In this document: positions 16,900-25,378 of the stretch, in pieces
How the letters are laid out: every line of letters begins with the position of its first letter
How positions within the stretch are numbered: position 1 is the first letter of the stretch
Source of the DNA: JABCZH01 sp963803775
GTDB lineage: Bacteria > Acidobacteriota > Terriglobia > Terriglobales > Acidobacteriaceae
Reading direction: 5' to 3'
Length of the DNA: 64,000 bases
Assembly (NCBI GenBank): GCA_963803775.1
Contig: CAWDNS010000007.1
Location: forward strand, 186,001-250,000
Made by a program: the position numbers and the translations under genes
Notes under the pieces: model-generated
Databases searched by the model: none
Seen by the model: the letters and a program-made list of their open reading frames with translations, nothing else
What the model was told of the DNA's origin: nothing

Positions 16900-17965
16900 G
16901 AGTCAGGAAAAGTATATCGGCATGGACGTGCACCAAGCCACAATCTCGGTTGCCGTGATGGATGCTCAGGGCAAACTGATCATGGAATGCTTGCTGGAGA
17001 CCAAGGCGGCCACGATGGTCGAATTCATCCGAGGATTGCAGGGAACTCTGTCGCTAACCTTCGAAGAAGGAACCTCGGCAGCCTGGTTACACGATCTTCT
17101 GAAGCCGCACGTCAGCAGGCTGGTGGTCTGCGATCCACGCAAGAACGCTCTATTAAAGGATGGCAATAAGAGTGATCGTGTGGATGCGCGAAAACTGGCC
17201 GAGTTGTTGCGCACCAACCAACTGAAGCCGGTCTACCACGGAGAGCACGGGGTGCGCACGTTGAAAGAACTGGGGCGCAGCTATCTCACCATCACCCAAG
17301 ATGTCACCCGCGTCATGAATCGCATCAAAGCGCTGTACCGCAGCTGGGCGATTCCGTGCGCCGGCACAACCGTCTACGCTCCCCGTCATCGCGCCGAGTG
17401 GTTGGCTAAGATCACTGAACCAGGAGTTCGAGTTCGCGCGGAACGGCTCTATCAGCAACTGGACGGGTTGCAACCGGTGCGTCTGGAAGCACGACACGAA
17501 CTCATGGTGGAGAGTCGCAAACATGCTGCCGTGAAGCGGTTGCGCCAGATTCCTTCGATTGGTCCGATTCGCGCCGCTCTGCTCGTGGCCTTGCTGCAGA
17601 CCCCACACCGGTTCCGAACCAAGCGACAGCTGTGGGCCTACAGTGGTTTCGCCGTCGAGACTCACGACAGCGGCGAGTACCGCTACGTACGAGGCAAACT
17701 GCAACGCAACCGCGAGCGCATCACGGTGCGCGGGCTGAGTGCCAACTACAACAAGGATCTGAAGAATCTTTTCAAAGGTGCTGCCATCTCGGCCAGCACC
17801 CGTCCCGGTCCGCTGCGCGACTTCTATGCAGCTCTGATTGCCAAAGGGATGCGGCCCACCATGGCCCGTCTCACCCTGGCACGAAAGATGGCCACGATCA
17901 CGTTAACGATCTGGAAGAAAGGGGTGGACTTCGACGCCAAACAATTAGATCAGCAAGCAGCTTGA
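16898..17965 (+). CDS. IS110-family DEDD transposase (copy 2)
   Basis: 355 aa, same sequence as the product of 12802-13869. The ATG at 16898 has AGGAG eight bases upstream. The DEDD residues are in GMDVHQ, FEEGTSA and KSDRVDAR, and the C-terminal serine-containing motif is TKRQLWAYSGF. The frame is intact, so with its partner copy it is likely active or recently active. The candidate guide RNA starts immediately after its stop codon. Confidence 0.95.
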   Translation: MSQEKYIGMDVHQATISVAVMDAQGKLIMECLLETKAATMVEFIRGLQGTLSLTFEEGTSAAWLHDLLKPHVSRLVVCDPRKNALLKDGNKSDRVDARKLAELLRTNQLKPVYHGEHGVRTLKELGRSYLTITQDVTRVMNRIKALYRSWAIPCAGTTVYAPRHRAEWLAKITEPGVRVRAERLYQQLDGLQPVRLEARHELMVESRKHAAVKRLRQIPSIGPIRAALLVALLQTPHRFRTKRQLWAYSGFAVETHDSGEYRYVRGKLQRNRERITVRGLSANYNKDLKNLFKGAAISASTRPGPLRDFYAALIAKGMRPTMARLTLARKMATITLTIWKKGVDFDAKQLDQQAA

Positions 17966-17967
17966 GC

Positions 17968-18118
17968 CTCTCTGGAGAGGGGCTTCCCATCTCGTAGATT
18001 TTCCCGGGTGGGGTCGCTCGGGTTTCCAGAGAGCTCGGTTCGAGGGGAGTATCAGTCAATGAGATCGGGCCCCGTGTGCTTCGGCACCGAGTCACCCATT
18101 ACACGCTATGCCCCCTCG
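17968..18118 (+). ncRNA. Candidate bridge/seek RNA encoded in the IS right end
   Basis: Two stem-loops follow the transposase stop. The first is closed by CTCTCTGG (17968-17975) with CCAGAGAG (18026-18033), an 8-bp perfect stem around a 50-base loop: candidate target-binding loop. The second is closed by CGAGGGG (18041-18047) with CCCCTCG (18112-18118) and carries an apical GTGC-TTCG-GCAC hairpin (18076-18087). On its 5' side lies TCAATGAG (18056-18063), complementary to the element's terminal CTCATTGA. On its 3' side lies ATTACACGC (18098-18106), identical to the element's left end at 16813-16821. That is the layout and polarity expected for a donor-binding loop. True RNA ends are not known. 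Confidence 0.65.
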
Positions 18119-18388
18119 GATAACCAGAAATAGCCATAGGCCACGAGCCTCGGATAGAACCATGGTTGCCTTTTGAGCGCCAGTCCGGCTTGCCGCTCTT
18201 TCGAACTCGATGGCATCGCCACCCTCGGCGCGGAGGAAACTTACGAGCATGGACAACAGACCAAGCCTCTCAGGCAAGCGAAACTACCGTGGGCTGGAGA
18301 TCGAGACCAAAACCTCGCCCTCCGGTCGAGGGAGAACTTTTTTCTTGACATCCCTTTTTATAGAACTCATTGACCCGATAGCCCTTCT

Positions 18389-18646
18389 TCACCTCGGAAC
18401 TCTGCGGAATGCATTCACGGCCAACACTTCGCTGGTGTGACCTGGATGTTCTCGTTTAAGCCGTTCTTGGAGAGTCGTTATGTCACGGTCGCGACTTGAG
18501 GTCTGGAGACCATACATTTCATAGCTACATTCACAACCACCAACCGGACACTGCACGCGCTCGGATCTACGAGCGTTCTTCGACTTTCCAAGTTCGGCCT
18601 GAAACTTCACATGGGAGATTACGTCAGTTCTGAAGGCTTTCGGCAT
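18389..18646 (-). CDS. Small conserved protein with CxxxxC and HxxxH (about 85 aa)
   Basis: The likely start is the ATG at 18646; the frame stays open to a TTG at 18703. The protein has VQCPVGGC in the middle and ends with LQERLKREHPGHTSEVLAVNAFRRV. The cysteine pair and HPGH could form a C2H2-like zinc site around the segment EMYGLQTSSRDRDITT. It resembles short proteins seen repeatedly in Acidobacteria, with unknown function. It ends 15 bp from the right limit of IS copy 2. Confidence 0.55.
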   Translation of the reverse strand: MPKAFRTDVISHVKFQAELGKSKNARRSERVQCPVGGCECSYEMYGLQTSSRDRDITTLQERLKREHPGHTSEVLAVNAFRRVPR

Positions 18647-18805
18647 CCGTCTACATTGACACAATAATCTGGGATCGAAAAAGCACTTCTCTCGCGTTGA
18701 CAATCAGGTACACGAGAGGCACCAATTTTGAATCGAGTTCCTCCCAGCTTGCAGTAAACTTGCAATAACTTTTGGTAGGGATCACCCGCAAGCTGCACAA
18801 AAGAA

Positions 18806-18882
18806 TGGTAGGCGCGGCAGGAATTGAACCTGCAACCCTCGGATTAGAAATCCGATGCTCTATCCGTTTGAGCTACGCGCCC
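18806..18882 (-). tRNA. tRNA-Arg (anticodon UCU)
   Basis: A 77-base cloverleaf on the minus strand. Acceptor GGGCGCG pairs with CGCGCCT (one G-U), D-arm GCTC...GAGC, anticodon stem TCGGA/TCCGA with loop TTTCTAA (anticodon TCT), T-arm GCAGG/CCTGC with TTCAATT, and an encoded CCA end. It reads AGA codons. It lies 0.43 kb from the right IS copy; I see no duplicated 3' tRNA fragment that would mark an integration site. Confidence 0.95.
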
Positions 18883-19158
18883 GCGGTTAATGATGTCCTC
18901 ACGATTTTACATCGCTCCGCCTCTCGATGTTACCCGGATAATGCCGCTTAGTCCGCTCGTTGTCCGTTGTCAACCACCCAAATTGGCCGATCGGATTTTC
19001 CATTTTTAGTCGTAGGCAAGCGCCCGAAGCGCTTGTACAATAAGTTTCTCCCCCTCCCAGGGCCAGCCCGCGGGTATATACTTTCAGCTTTATAAGCACG
19101 AGCTTGGCTGGTGAAGTACCTTGATTTGCGCAGTATGCACGCCTGATGGGTTAACCAC

Positions 19159-22100
19159 ATGGATGGGCCGAAAACCCCGCGCCACGATGCTCCCGACGCA
19201 AATTCGCGAGGCCTGCGCGCACCGGTCAAGGGCGAAAGTTCCTCCAGCGGTACCCCGCTAAACCCCGATCCTCGAAGCCCCCTTCCATTCGATCCTAATG
19301 CCACCATGGTAGATCTCGACGCCACCTTGATCGACGTGGTTCGGACGCCACCTCCGGCCCCTCGCAGTCTGTCGAACCTTTTTGTCAGTGCAGCGATACT
19401 CCAGTTGGGCGATGTGCTGGGGGGACGTTATGAGGTCTTGCAGCTTCTAGGCGAAGGCGGAATGGGCGCTGTGTACAAAGCGAAAGACCGCGAGCTCGAC
19501 CGCTTTGTCGCGCTGAAAGTGATTCGCCGCGACCTGGCCTCCAATGCAGCGATTGTCGCCCGCTTCAAGCAGGAGCTTCTGCTGTCCCACCAGGTGACTC
19601 ACAAGAACGTGATCCGCATCTACGATCTGGCTGATGCCGATGGGGTCAAGTTCATCACCATGGAGTTCATCGAAGGAGCCGACTTGCGGCGGCTGCTCAT
19701 GGAGCGCGGCAAGTACACTCCGGAAGAAGCGGTAGAGACAATTCGCGAAACTTGTTTTGCGCTCTATGCAGCCCACAGTGTAGGCGTGATTCACCGCGAT
19801 CTGAAGCCGCAGAACATCATGCGGGACATGCAAGGACGCACCCTGGTGATGGACTTCGGCCTGGCACGTTCGGTGGACTCGGACGGCATGACTAATACCG
19901 GCGCCCTCGTCGGAACCATGGAGTACATGTCCCCCGAGCAGGCCGTCGGCAAGGAACTGGATCAGCGGTCTGACATTTTCGCGCTGGGGCTCGTGTTCTT
20001 CGAATTGCTCACCGGCAATACTCCGTATAAGGCGGACACTGCGATCGCCAGCCTGCTCAAGCGCAACCAGGAACGGGCCATCCCCGCGGTGGATATGGAT
20101 CCCTCGATTCCCAAGGGATTGAGCGACATCGTGGCCAAATGTCTGGAGCGTGAAGTGGATCAGCGCTACCAGACGGTGCAGGAGATCCTTAATGATCTCG
20201 ATGCCTTTCAGGGGAAGCGCCCGGTTTCGGCGTCGTTCATCTCTGCGCCCCTTCCAACTTCAAAAAAAGCTCCTCCCATCTGGATGTGGGCAACGGCGGT
20301 GCTTGCAATCGTCGTCGCGGTTGCGGGGTGGATGTTGCGCGGCCGGCTTATCCCTGCTGCCGGCAAAAGCGCTCACGGGCCCGTGGCATCGCTCGCGATT
20401 CTGCCTTTCCGCAATGCTTCCGGAGACGCCAGCCTCGACTGGCTCGGCTCCAGTCTCGCCGAAATGTTGAGCACGGATGTGGGGCAATCGGCCAGCCTGC
20501 GCACCGTCTCTTCCGACCGCCTGCACCAGGTGCTGAGAGACCTGCATCTCAATCCGAGTTCACAGCTTGACCCGCAAACCCTGCGGCAGTTGGGGGAATT
20601 CAGTAACGCGCAAACGCTGGTGTGGGGGCAGTACGTCAAAGTTGGCGATCAGATTCGCATTGATGCGACTTTGCAGGACTTGAAGCACGAACGCACTTCC
20701 AGTCTCAAGGCGGAAGCGCAGTCAGAAAAAGACTTGCTGGCCGCAGTAGACCGTTTGGCCCAGTCCATCCGTGAGAACCTCGCGCTGTCCCCGGAAATTG
20801 TGAAGGAGCTCCAGGCGCAGGCTTTCCGGCCGTCATCGAAGTCCACCGAAGCGCTGCGAGACTACAACCAGGGAATTGAGCTGGTACGGCAAGGGAATAA
20901 TCTCGAGGCACAAAAGAAGTTCGACTCTGCAACTCAGGAAGATTCCGACTTTGCTCTGGCGTTTTCCCGGCTGGCGCAAACCTATTCAAACCTGGGCTAT
21001 GACAACGAAGCAGAGCGCTATTCGCGCCGCGCGGTGGAACTGAGCGCATCCTTGCCGACGTCGGAGAGATATCTGATCGAAGCCAGCAACGCCCGCATTC
21101 AGAACGACACGCAGAAAGCCATCGCTGCCTATCAGAACATTGTGAAGGTCGCGCCGGAAGATCCTGACATTCAATTTACCCTGGCATCGCTCTACGAAGA
21201 TGCCAACGACTTCGACAATGCCCGTCTTCATTTGGCCACAGTACTGGAGCAAGATCCCAAGTATGTGGATGCGCTCCTGGCCAGCGGCCGGGTCGAGATC
21301 AAGAGCGGCAATCCGCAAAATGGTCTGGACTTTCTCAACCGCGCCCTGACTCTGGCCATTCAACTCGACAACCAGGAAGAAAAGGCGGCCATCCTGCAAG
21401 CCATTGGCGTCGCCTATCGGCTTACCGACAAACCTCAGGAAGCGTTGCGAAATTATCAAGAGTCGATGGCGATCAAGAAACAGATTGGTGACAAACGGGG
21501 CATCGCCGTCAGTCTGAATGAGAGTGCGCAGGCGCAGGTGATGCTCGGCCAGCGCGATGCGGCCCTCGCCAGTTACAAAGAGGCGCTCCAGATCCGGCGC
21601 GAGATTGGCGACAAACGCGGCGTGGCTGACACGCTGAACGATCTCGCCAACTTTTACCAGGATGCGGCGCAGCCCGATGAGGCGCTCAAGTTATATAAGG
21701 AAGCCCTACAGTCCAATCGCGATCTGGCGGATGAATCCGGCCAGGCCATGATCCTCAACAATATCGGCACGTCTTATCTTTCCAAGGGACAATATCAGGA
21801 TGCGCTGACTTACTATCAGCAGGCGCTGCAACTTCGCGAGAAATTGAAGGTCCCGGACGACATCGCGGAAACCATTCGCAACCTGGCCGCGACTGACACC
21901 AAGCTGGGCCAGTACGACGAAGCCTTGTCGCAATATCTGAAGGCTCTGGACTTGCGCCGCAGCACTGGAGACAAACGTGGAGCTGCTGTCACCTCTTACG
22001 ACATGGGAAGTGTATTCGCCTATCAGGGCCGCTACGGCGCCGCCTTAAACGCGCGTCAAGAGGCACTGAAGACGTTTCGCGATTTACAGGATCGTAGTTA

Positions 22101-22785
22101 TTGGATGGGCGAAATCCTGAGCGGCTACGGAGAGTCGTTGGTGCAAGCCGGCCGGGGGGATGAAGCGAAAGCAAGTCTCGACGAGGGCCTGGCGCTGGCT
22201 CGCGAACTGAAAAACGAGAGTTTGGCTTCTCAACTCTTGCGCTTCCAGGGAGATAGCGCCTCGTACGGCGGCGACTACAAAGGTGCGCGTGAGCTTTATG
22301 AACAGTCACTTCAGTCAGCGACTCGCGCCAAAGATGCTGAGAATACTCTCCTGAGCAAACTGGCGTTGGCCCGCAACGATCTCCAGCAGGGACGATCGGC
22401 AGCGACGATCTCCACGTTAAAGGAACTGGCGCAGCAAGCCGAAAGTCAGGGACTTAAGTACGAAGCGGTGCAGTGTTCTTTGGATCTGGGCGAAGCTCTC
22501 ATCAACACAAAAGCCGTGCCCCAGGCACGGGTAGAGCTGGAGCGGGCACTGACCCGGAGCGAAAAGCTGGGGCTGCGCTCATTGCAGGCCCGGGCGGAAT
22601 ATCTGCTGGCAACGGTGTCACGTCTTAGTGGAAGCAATTCGCTGGCATTGGACCACTATCATCAATCGCTGCACCTGCTGGACGATATCCGCAAGGAAGC
22701 CGGCAACGACAAGATCATGAACCGCGCCGACTTTGCCGCCATATCAAACGATACCAAACGCTGGGCCGCATCATCCAAGACATAA
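19159..22785 (+). CDS. Transmembrane Ser/Thr protein kinase with FlgO-like domain and TPR array
   Basis: 1,208 aa. Residues about 85-355 are a PknB-type kinase: glycine loop LLGEGGMGAVYKAKD, lysine in VALKVI, catalytic loop IHRDLKPQNIM, DFGLA and the activation-segment MSPEQA. A single membrane span follows near 372-393 (WMWATAVLAIVVAVAGWML). Residues about 408-550 (SLAILPFRNASGDASLDWLGSSLAEML) match the FlgO-like/TolB-type nucleoside-binding module found after many acidobacterial kinases. From about 570 to 1190 come about a dozen TPRs with the regular pattern YQEALQ-REIGDKRGVADTLNNLA. An unstructured Pro/Ser-rich leader precedes the kinase. It stands alone; the substrate is unknown. Confidence 0.92.
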   Translation: MDGPKTPRHDAPDANSRGLRAPVKGESSSSGTPLNPDPRSPLPFDPNATMVDLDATLIDVVRTPPPAPRSLSNLFVSAAILQLGDVLGGRYEVLQLLGEGGMGAVYKAKDRELDRFVALKVIRRDLASNAAIVARFKQELLLSHQVTHKNVIRIYDLADADGVKFITMEFIEGADLRRLLMERGKYTPEEAVETIRETCFALYAAHSVGVIHRDLKPQNIMRDMQGRTLVMDFGLARSVDSDGMTNTGALVGTMEYMSPEQAVGKELDQRSDIFALGLVFFELLTGNTPYKADTAIASLLKRNQERAIPAVDMDPSIPKGLSDIVAKCLEREVDQRYQTVQEILNDLDAFQGKRPVSASFISAPLPTSKKAPPIWMWATAVLAIVVAVAGWMLRGRLIPAAGKSAHGPVASLAILPFRNASGDASLDWLGSSLAEMLSTDVGQSASLRTVSSDRLHQVLRDLHLNPSSQLDPQTLRQLGEFSNAQTLVWGQYVKVGDQIRIDATLQDLKHERTSSLKAEAQSEKDLLAAVDRLAQSIRENLALSPEIVKELQAQAFRPSSKSTEALRDYNQGIELVRQGNNLEAQKKFDSATQEDSDFALAFSRLAQTYSNLGYDNEAERYSRRAVELSASLPTSERYLIEASNARIQNDTQKAIAAYQNIVKVAPEDPDIQFTLASLYEDANDFDNARLHLATVLEQDPKYVDALLASGRVEIKSGNPQNGLDFLNRALTLAIQLDNQEEKAAILQAIGVAYRLTDKPQEALRNYQESMAIKKQIGDKRGIAVSLNESAQAQVMLGQRDAALASYKEALQIRREIGDKRGVADTLNDLANFYQDAAQPDEALKLYKEALQSNRDLADESGQAMILNNIGTSYLSKGQYQDALTYYQQALQLREKLKVPDDIAETIRNLAATDTKLGQYDEALSQYLKALDLRRSTGDKRGAAVTSYDMGSVFAYQGRYGAALNARQEALKTFRDLQDRSYWMGEILSGYGESLVQAGRGDEAKASLDEGLALARELKNESLASQLLRFQGDSASYGGDYKGARELYEQSLQSATRAKDAENTLLSKLALARNDLQQGRSAATISTLKELAQQAESQGLKYEAVQCSLDLGEALINTKAVPQARVELERALTRSEKLGLRSLQARAEYLLATVSRLSGSNSLALDHYHQSLHLLDDIRKEAGNDKIMNRADFAAISNDTKRWAASSKT

Positions 22786-22864
22786 GGAACGTGCCTCGCA
22801 GGTGCAGCTCATTCCGATCAACAGATAGAGCATGATCGGCGCCGGCGATGGTGGAAGGTCTTCC

Positions 22865-23806
22865 GTGGACAAAAATACATTCGCGATTGTTGGCGCTGGA
22901 GGCGTTGGCGGGTACTTCGCGGCCGTCCTGGCGCGGGCTGGCTATCCGGTTTCGGTAGTTGCTCGCGGAGCACAGCTTGAGGCCATCCGCCGGGACGGCC
23001 TGCGGATCCTAAGCCCCAAGGGCGATTTCACGACTAAGGTCGAGAATGCCAGTGACAAGCCAGAAGATATTGGCCCGGTGGACGCCGTCGTTCTTGCGGT
23101 CAAGGCATGGCAGGTCACCGAAGCCGCGAGTACGATGCGGCCTCTCCTGACACCGACGACCAGGGTGCTCCCGCTCGAAAATGGTGTGGAAGCGACCGCG
23201 CAGTTGCAGCAGATCCTCGGGCCCAAGTATCCACTAGTGGGCCTTTGCCGGATCATCGCTTCGGTCGAGTCGCCAGGCTGCATTCGCCACGGCGGACTGG
23301 ATCCGACGGTTGCGCTCGGGGAGCCGGATGGCTCCGCTTTATCGGAGAATGCGCTTGCGTTGGCGGAAGCCCTCAAAGCCGCAGGCGTCACCGTTCAGAC
23401 GCCCCCAGACATTGACGCCGCTTTGTGGGAAAAGCTGATATTCATCTCCGCGCTAAGCGGCACTGGCGCGGTGTCGCGTTCGACCATCGGCGAAGTTCGT
23501 ACCTGCCCGCCGACTCGCGAACTTCTGCGGCAGTTGATAGAGGAGGTAGCTGCCGTCGCCCGCAACCGCGGCATTCGTCTCTCGGAAGACGTCGTCACGC
23601 GCACGCTAGCCTTTGTAGACGCCAGCCCCGCCGACGGCACAGCGTCGATGCAGCGAGACATGGCAGCAGGACGACCATCTGAATTAGAAGCCATCATCGG
23701 CGCCGTAGTTCGCTTTGGCAACCAAGCCGGGCTCCCGACGACGGCCATGGACTATGTTTATGCCAGTTTGTTGCCGCAGGAAAATCGGGCGCGGAGTCGC
23801 CGTTGA
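22865..23806 (+). CDS. 2-dehydropantoate 2-reductase family protein
   Basis: About 313 aa from the GTG at 22865, chosen because GGAAGG lies six bases upstream and the protein then begins close to the Rossmann motif AIVGAGGVGGYFAAVLA; an ATG at 22832 is the alternative. The rest follows the ApbA/PanE layout: LAVKAWQ, LENGVEA, VESPGCIRHGG, the catalytic-region WEKLIFISALSGTGAVSR, and the C-terminal helix bundle ending near PTTAMDYVYASL. NADPH-dependent reduction of ketopantoate in CoA synthesis is the family activity, but many paralogues act on other 2-keto acids, so I leave the symbol empty. Confidence 0.85.
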   Translation: MDKNTFAIVGAGGVGGYFAAVLARAGYPVSVVARGAQLEAIRRDGLRILSPKGDFTTKVENASDKPEDIGPVDAVVLAVKAWQVTEAASTMRPLLTPTTRVLPLENGVEATAQLQQILGPKYPLVGLCRIIASVESPGCIRHGGLDPTVALGEPDGSALSENALALAEALKAAGVTVQTPPDIDAALWEKLIFISALSGTGAVSRSTIGEVRTCPPTRELLRQLIEEVAAVARNRGIRLSEDVVTRTLAFVDASPADGTASMQRDMAAGRPSELEAIIGAVVRFGNQAGLPTTAMDYVYASLLPQENRARSRR

Positions 23807-23935
23807 CTTATCGATTATGAATTCTCGGCAGGGTAGGCATGCCACGTGACCCCAAGCATTTTCAGTTGCATGATTCCATGCCACGGTATGTGAGTGCACT
23901 TCATTAGTGAGTCATAGACACCTTAGCGGACATTA

Positions 23936-24415
23936 TCAGGGGGCCTTCACGATAAATCGCGTGCGGCCTCCAATCGCGCCTTGTTCGGTGAAGTCGATCA
24001 CCGATGCATACAACCTGCCCGACAAGCTCCCATACACAAGATGGATACCCTTCTGCGGGCCGAGTTCTCGTGGACCAAGATCAAAAATGTAATCGGGTGA
24101 CTTGCCGCCCGCCGGGACGAAAGCATGCGTTAAGTTTGTACTACCTTCAGCATCCCAATTCACCGCGGAGCCTTGCGGCGTGAATGACACGCGGAGATCC
24201 AGTGCCGGGCCAGTGCCCAAGTTCTGAAGCCACAGTCTGCCTTCTACTCCTAGTAATTCCAAGGCTGGCCTGAACTGCGCCTCCGCCTGCTGCTGTGCTG
24301 CTATCCGGAGCTTCCTAGTCTCGATAAGATACCACCCGATCAGAAAGGCGCTCAGAAGAAGTAACTCAGCCTGCAACGCGGTCCAAAGCACTGCACGCGC
24401 CGGATCGTTCATCAT
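23936..24415 (-). CDS. Membrane-anchored hypothetical protein divergent from the TIR gene
   Basis: About 159 aa from the ATG at 24415 (a second ATG follows at 24412). One N-terminal membrane helix (VLWTALQAELLLLSAFLIGWYLIET) is followed by a basic stop-transfer (RKLRIAAQQQ) and a soluble beta-rich domain (LWLQNLGTGPALDLRVSFTP, SPDYIFDLGPRELG, VYGSLSGRLYASVIDF). The open frame extends far upstream only as antisense to the TIR gene. The soluble part resembles a small beta-sandwich with a non-enzymatic look. It is divergent from the TIR-domain gene with about 120 bp between them, so a functional pairing is possible but unproven. Confidence 0.6.
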   Translation of the reverse strand: MMNDPARAVLWTALQAELLLLSAFLIGWYLIETRKLRIAAQQQAEAQFRPALELLGVEGRLWLQNLGTGPALDLRVSFTPQGSAVNWDAEGSTNLTHAFVPAGGKSPDYIFDLGPRELGPQKGIHLVYGSLSGRLYASVIDFTEQGAIGGRTRFIVKAP

Positions 24416-24536
24416 GGCCCAGAGAGTTGAGAACGGATGGCACACGGCCCGTAAGTTTAAGCCCACAACCTCGTGCTGTCCAGTAAAGACGACAAACTGG
24501 CACAAACCCGTGGACACCGCTACAATTCTGGGCATT

Positions 24537-25376
24537 ATGGACATCTTCATCACTTGGTCGGGCCTGCGGAGCCTCGCTGTTGCTGAAGCACTCAAGGAGT
24601 ATCTCCCGATGATCGTCAACGACTTCAACCCGTGGTTGTCAAAAACCAGCATCGCCAAGGGTGCTAACTGGGGCGCCGAACTTACTGCCTCACTTGCCAA
24701 CGCTAGGGCGGGCATCATTTGCCTCACGCCCAGCAACCTCAGGGAGCCTTGGATATTGTTCGAAGCCGGAGCTATCGCAAAGACCGTGGCCCAAAAACCC
24801 CTCGCCTGTACCTTGTTGATCGGGCTGAAGTCGAGCGATCTGGCCGCGGGGCCTCTCACGTTATTCCAGGACACAAAGCTGACACGAGATGACCTGCTGC
24901 AACTTGTTAAGACCCTGAACGACGCGTTAGAAAAAGACGCTCTGAAGGAGGCACAGGTCGAAAAGGCGTTCGATCTTGTCTGGCCCAAACTGGAAGAAAG
25001 ACTCGCAAAGCTTCCGGCTGACGAGCCAACCGACAGGCCCGAAAGGTCGCAGGGCGAAATGATCGAAGAAATCCTGGACACCGTGCGAAGCGCAAGTCAA
25101 GACGATGCCGTCCTTCTGAACTGGATAGCACGGGGAATACAGGACATCTCAGCCAAGCTTCCGAACGTCGTAATCGGCAACACCTTCCCTCAGTTTGGCC
25201 TAGGGGGCATAGCACCCCTTTCGTCATTGGTTAACCCCCAACCGAGCCCCCTTGGCACAGGAGTCGGGTACATACTGTCGACTCAAGGGAATGTCCCGGC
25301 TGGCGTCCAGCCCCAAATCAAGCGCCGCCGTCGCCGTCGCCGCTCCGTTTCTCGACCACCGAAACTATCAAAGTGA
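24537..25376 (+). CDS. TIR-domain protein (defence-type NADase candidate)
   Basis: 279 aa from the ATG at 24537. Residues 1-160 match a bacterial TIR subgroup: DIFITWSGLRSLAVAEAL, WLSKTSIAKGANWGAEL, AGIICLTPSNLREPWILFEAGAIAKT and the late LFQDTKLTRDDLLQLVKTLN. The glutamate in WILFEAGA is at the position of the catalytic glutamate of TIR NADases. The C-terminal 100 residues contain VRSASQDDAVLLNWIA and end in a run of arginines, which may bind nucleic acid or membrane. Such TIR proteins act in anti-phage abortive systems by cleaving NAD or making cADPR-type signals (family knowledge). No SMEK, SLOG or Thoeris partner is adjacent. Its stop overlaps the start region of rnhB. Confidence 0.8.
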   Translation: MDIFITWSGLRSLAVAEALKEYLPMIVNDFNPWLSKTSIAKGANWGAELTASLANARAGIICLTPSNLREPWILFEAGAIAKTVAQKPLACTLLIGLKSSDLAAGPLTLFQDTKLTRDDLLQLVKTLNDALEKDALKEAQVEKAFDLVWPKLEERLAKLPADEPTDRPERSQGEMIEEILDTVRSASQDDAVLLNWIARGIQDISAKLPNVVIGNTFPQFGLGGIAPLSSLVNPQPSPLGTGVGYILSTQGNVPAGVQPQIKRRRRRRRSVSRPPKLSK

Positions 25377-25378
25377 AA

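Larger units (their letters stand above)
16810..18373 (+). mobile_element. IS110-family (IS1111-like) insertion sequence, copy 2
   Basis: Inverted copy of 12394-13957; as far as can be read the two are identical along all 1,564 bases. The left end begins GCGATTACACGC and the right end finishes CTCATTGA; sub-terminal repeats TATAAAAAGG lie at 16824-16833 and 18353-18362. Left flanks of the two copies (in element orientation) are unlike each other apart from AAATC and CGA motifs, so insertion at a short, loosely defined target is likely. The two copies bracket a 2.85-kb segment. Identity implies a recent second insertion, duplication or gene conversion. Confidence 0.88.

Noticed and set aside
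17976..18025. Specific target guide sequences in the first loop of the IS RNA
   Set aside because: TCG..GATTT partially resembles the complement of both left flanks, but spacing differs at each site and the right flanks do not match, so I do not assign target guides.
18345..18350. TTGACA near the IS right end as an outward or junction promoter
   Set aside because: No -10 hexamer lies at 16-18 bases in the linear or circular junction arrangement; TATAGA is only 9 bases away.
12394..18373. Target-site duplications that would mark a composite transposon
   Set aside because: None is visible at the outer limits of the two ISs, and the IS110 family does not make them; the arrangement is therefore described only as two inverted copies.
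24413..25081. Extension of the minus-strand membrane gene into a 381-codon frame
   Set aside because: The extension is a Ser/Arg/Thr-rich shadow of the TIR gene on the plus strand; the true start is the ATG at 24415 or 24412, ahead of the membrane helix.
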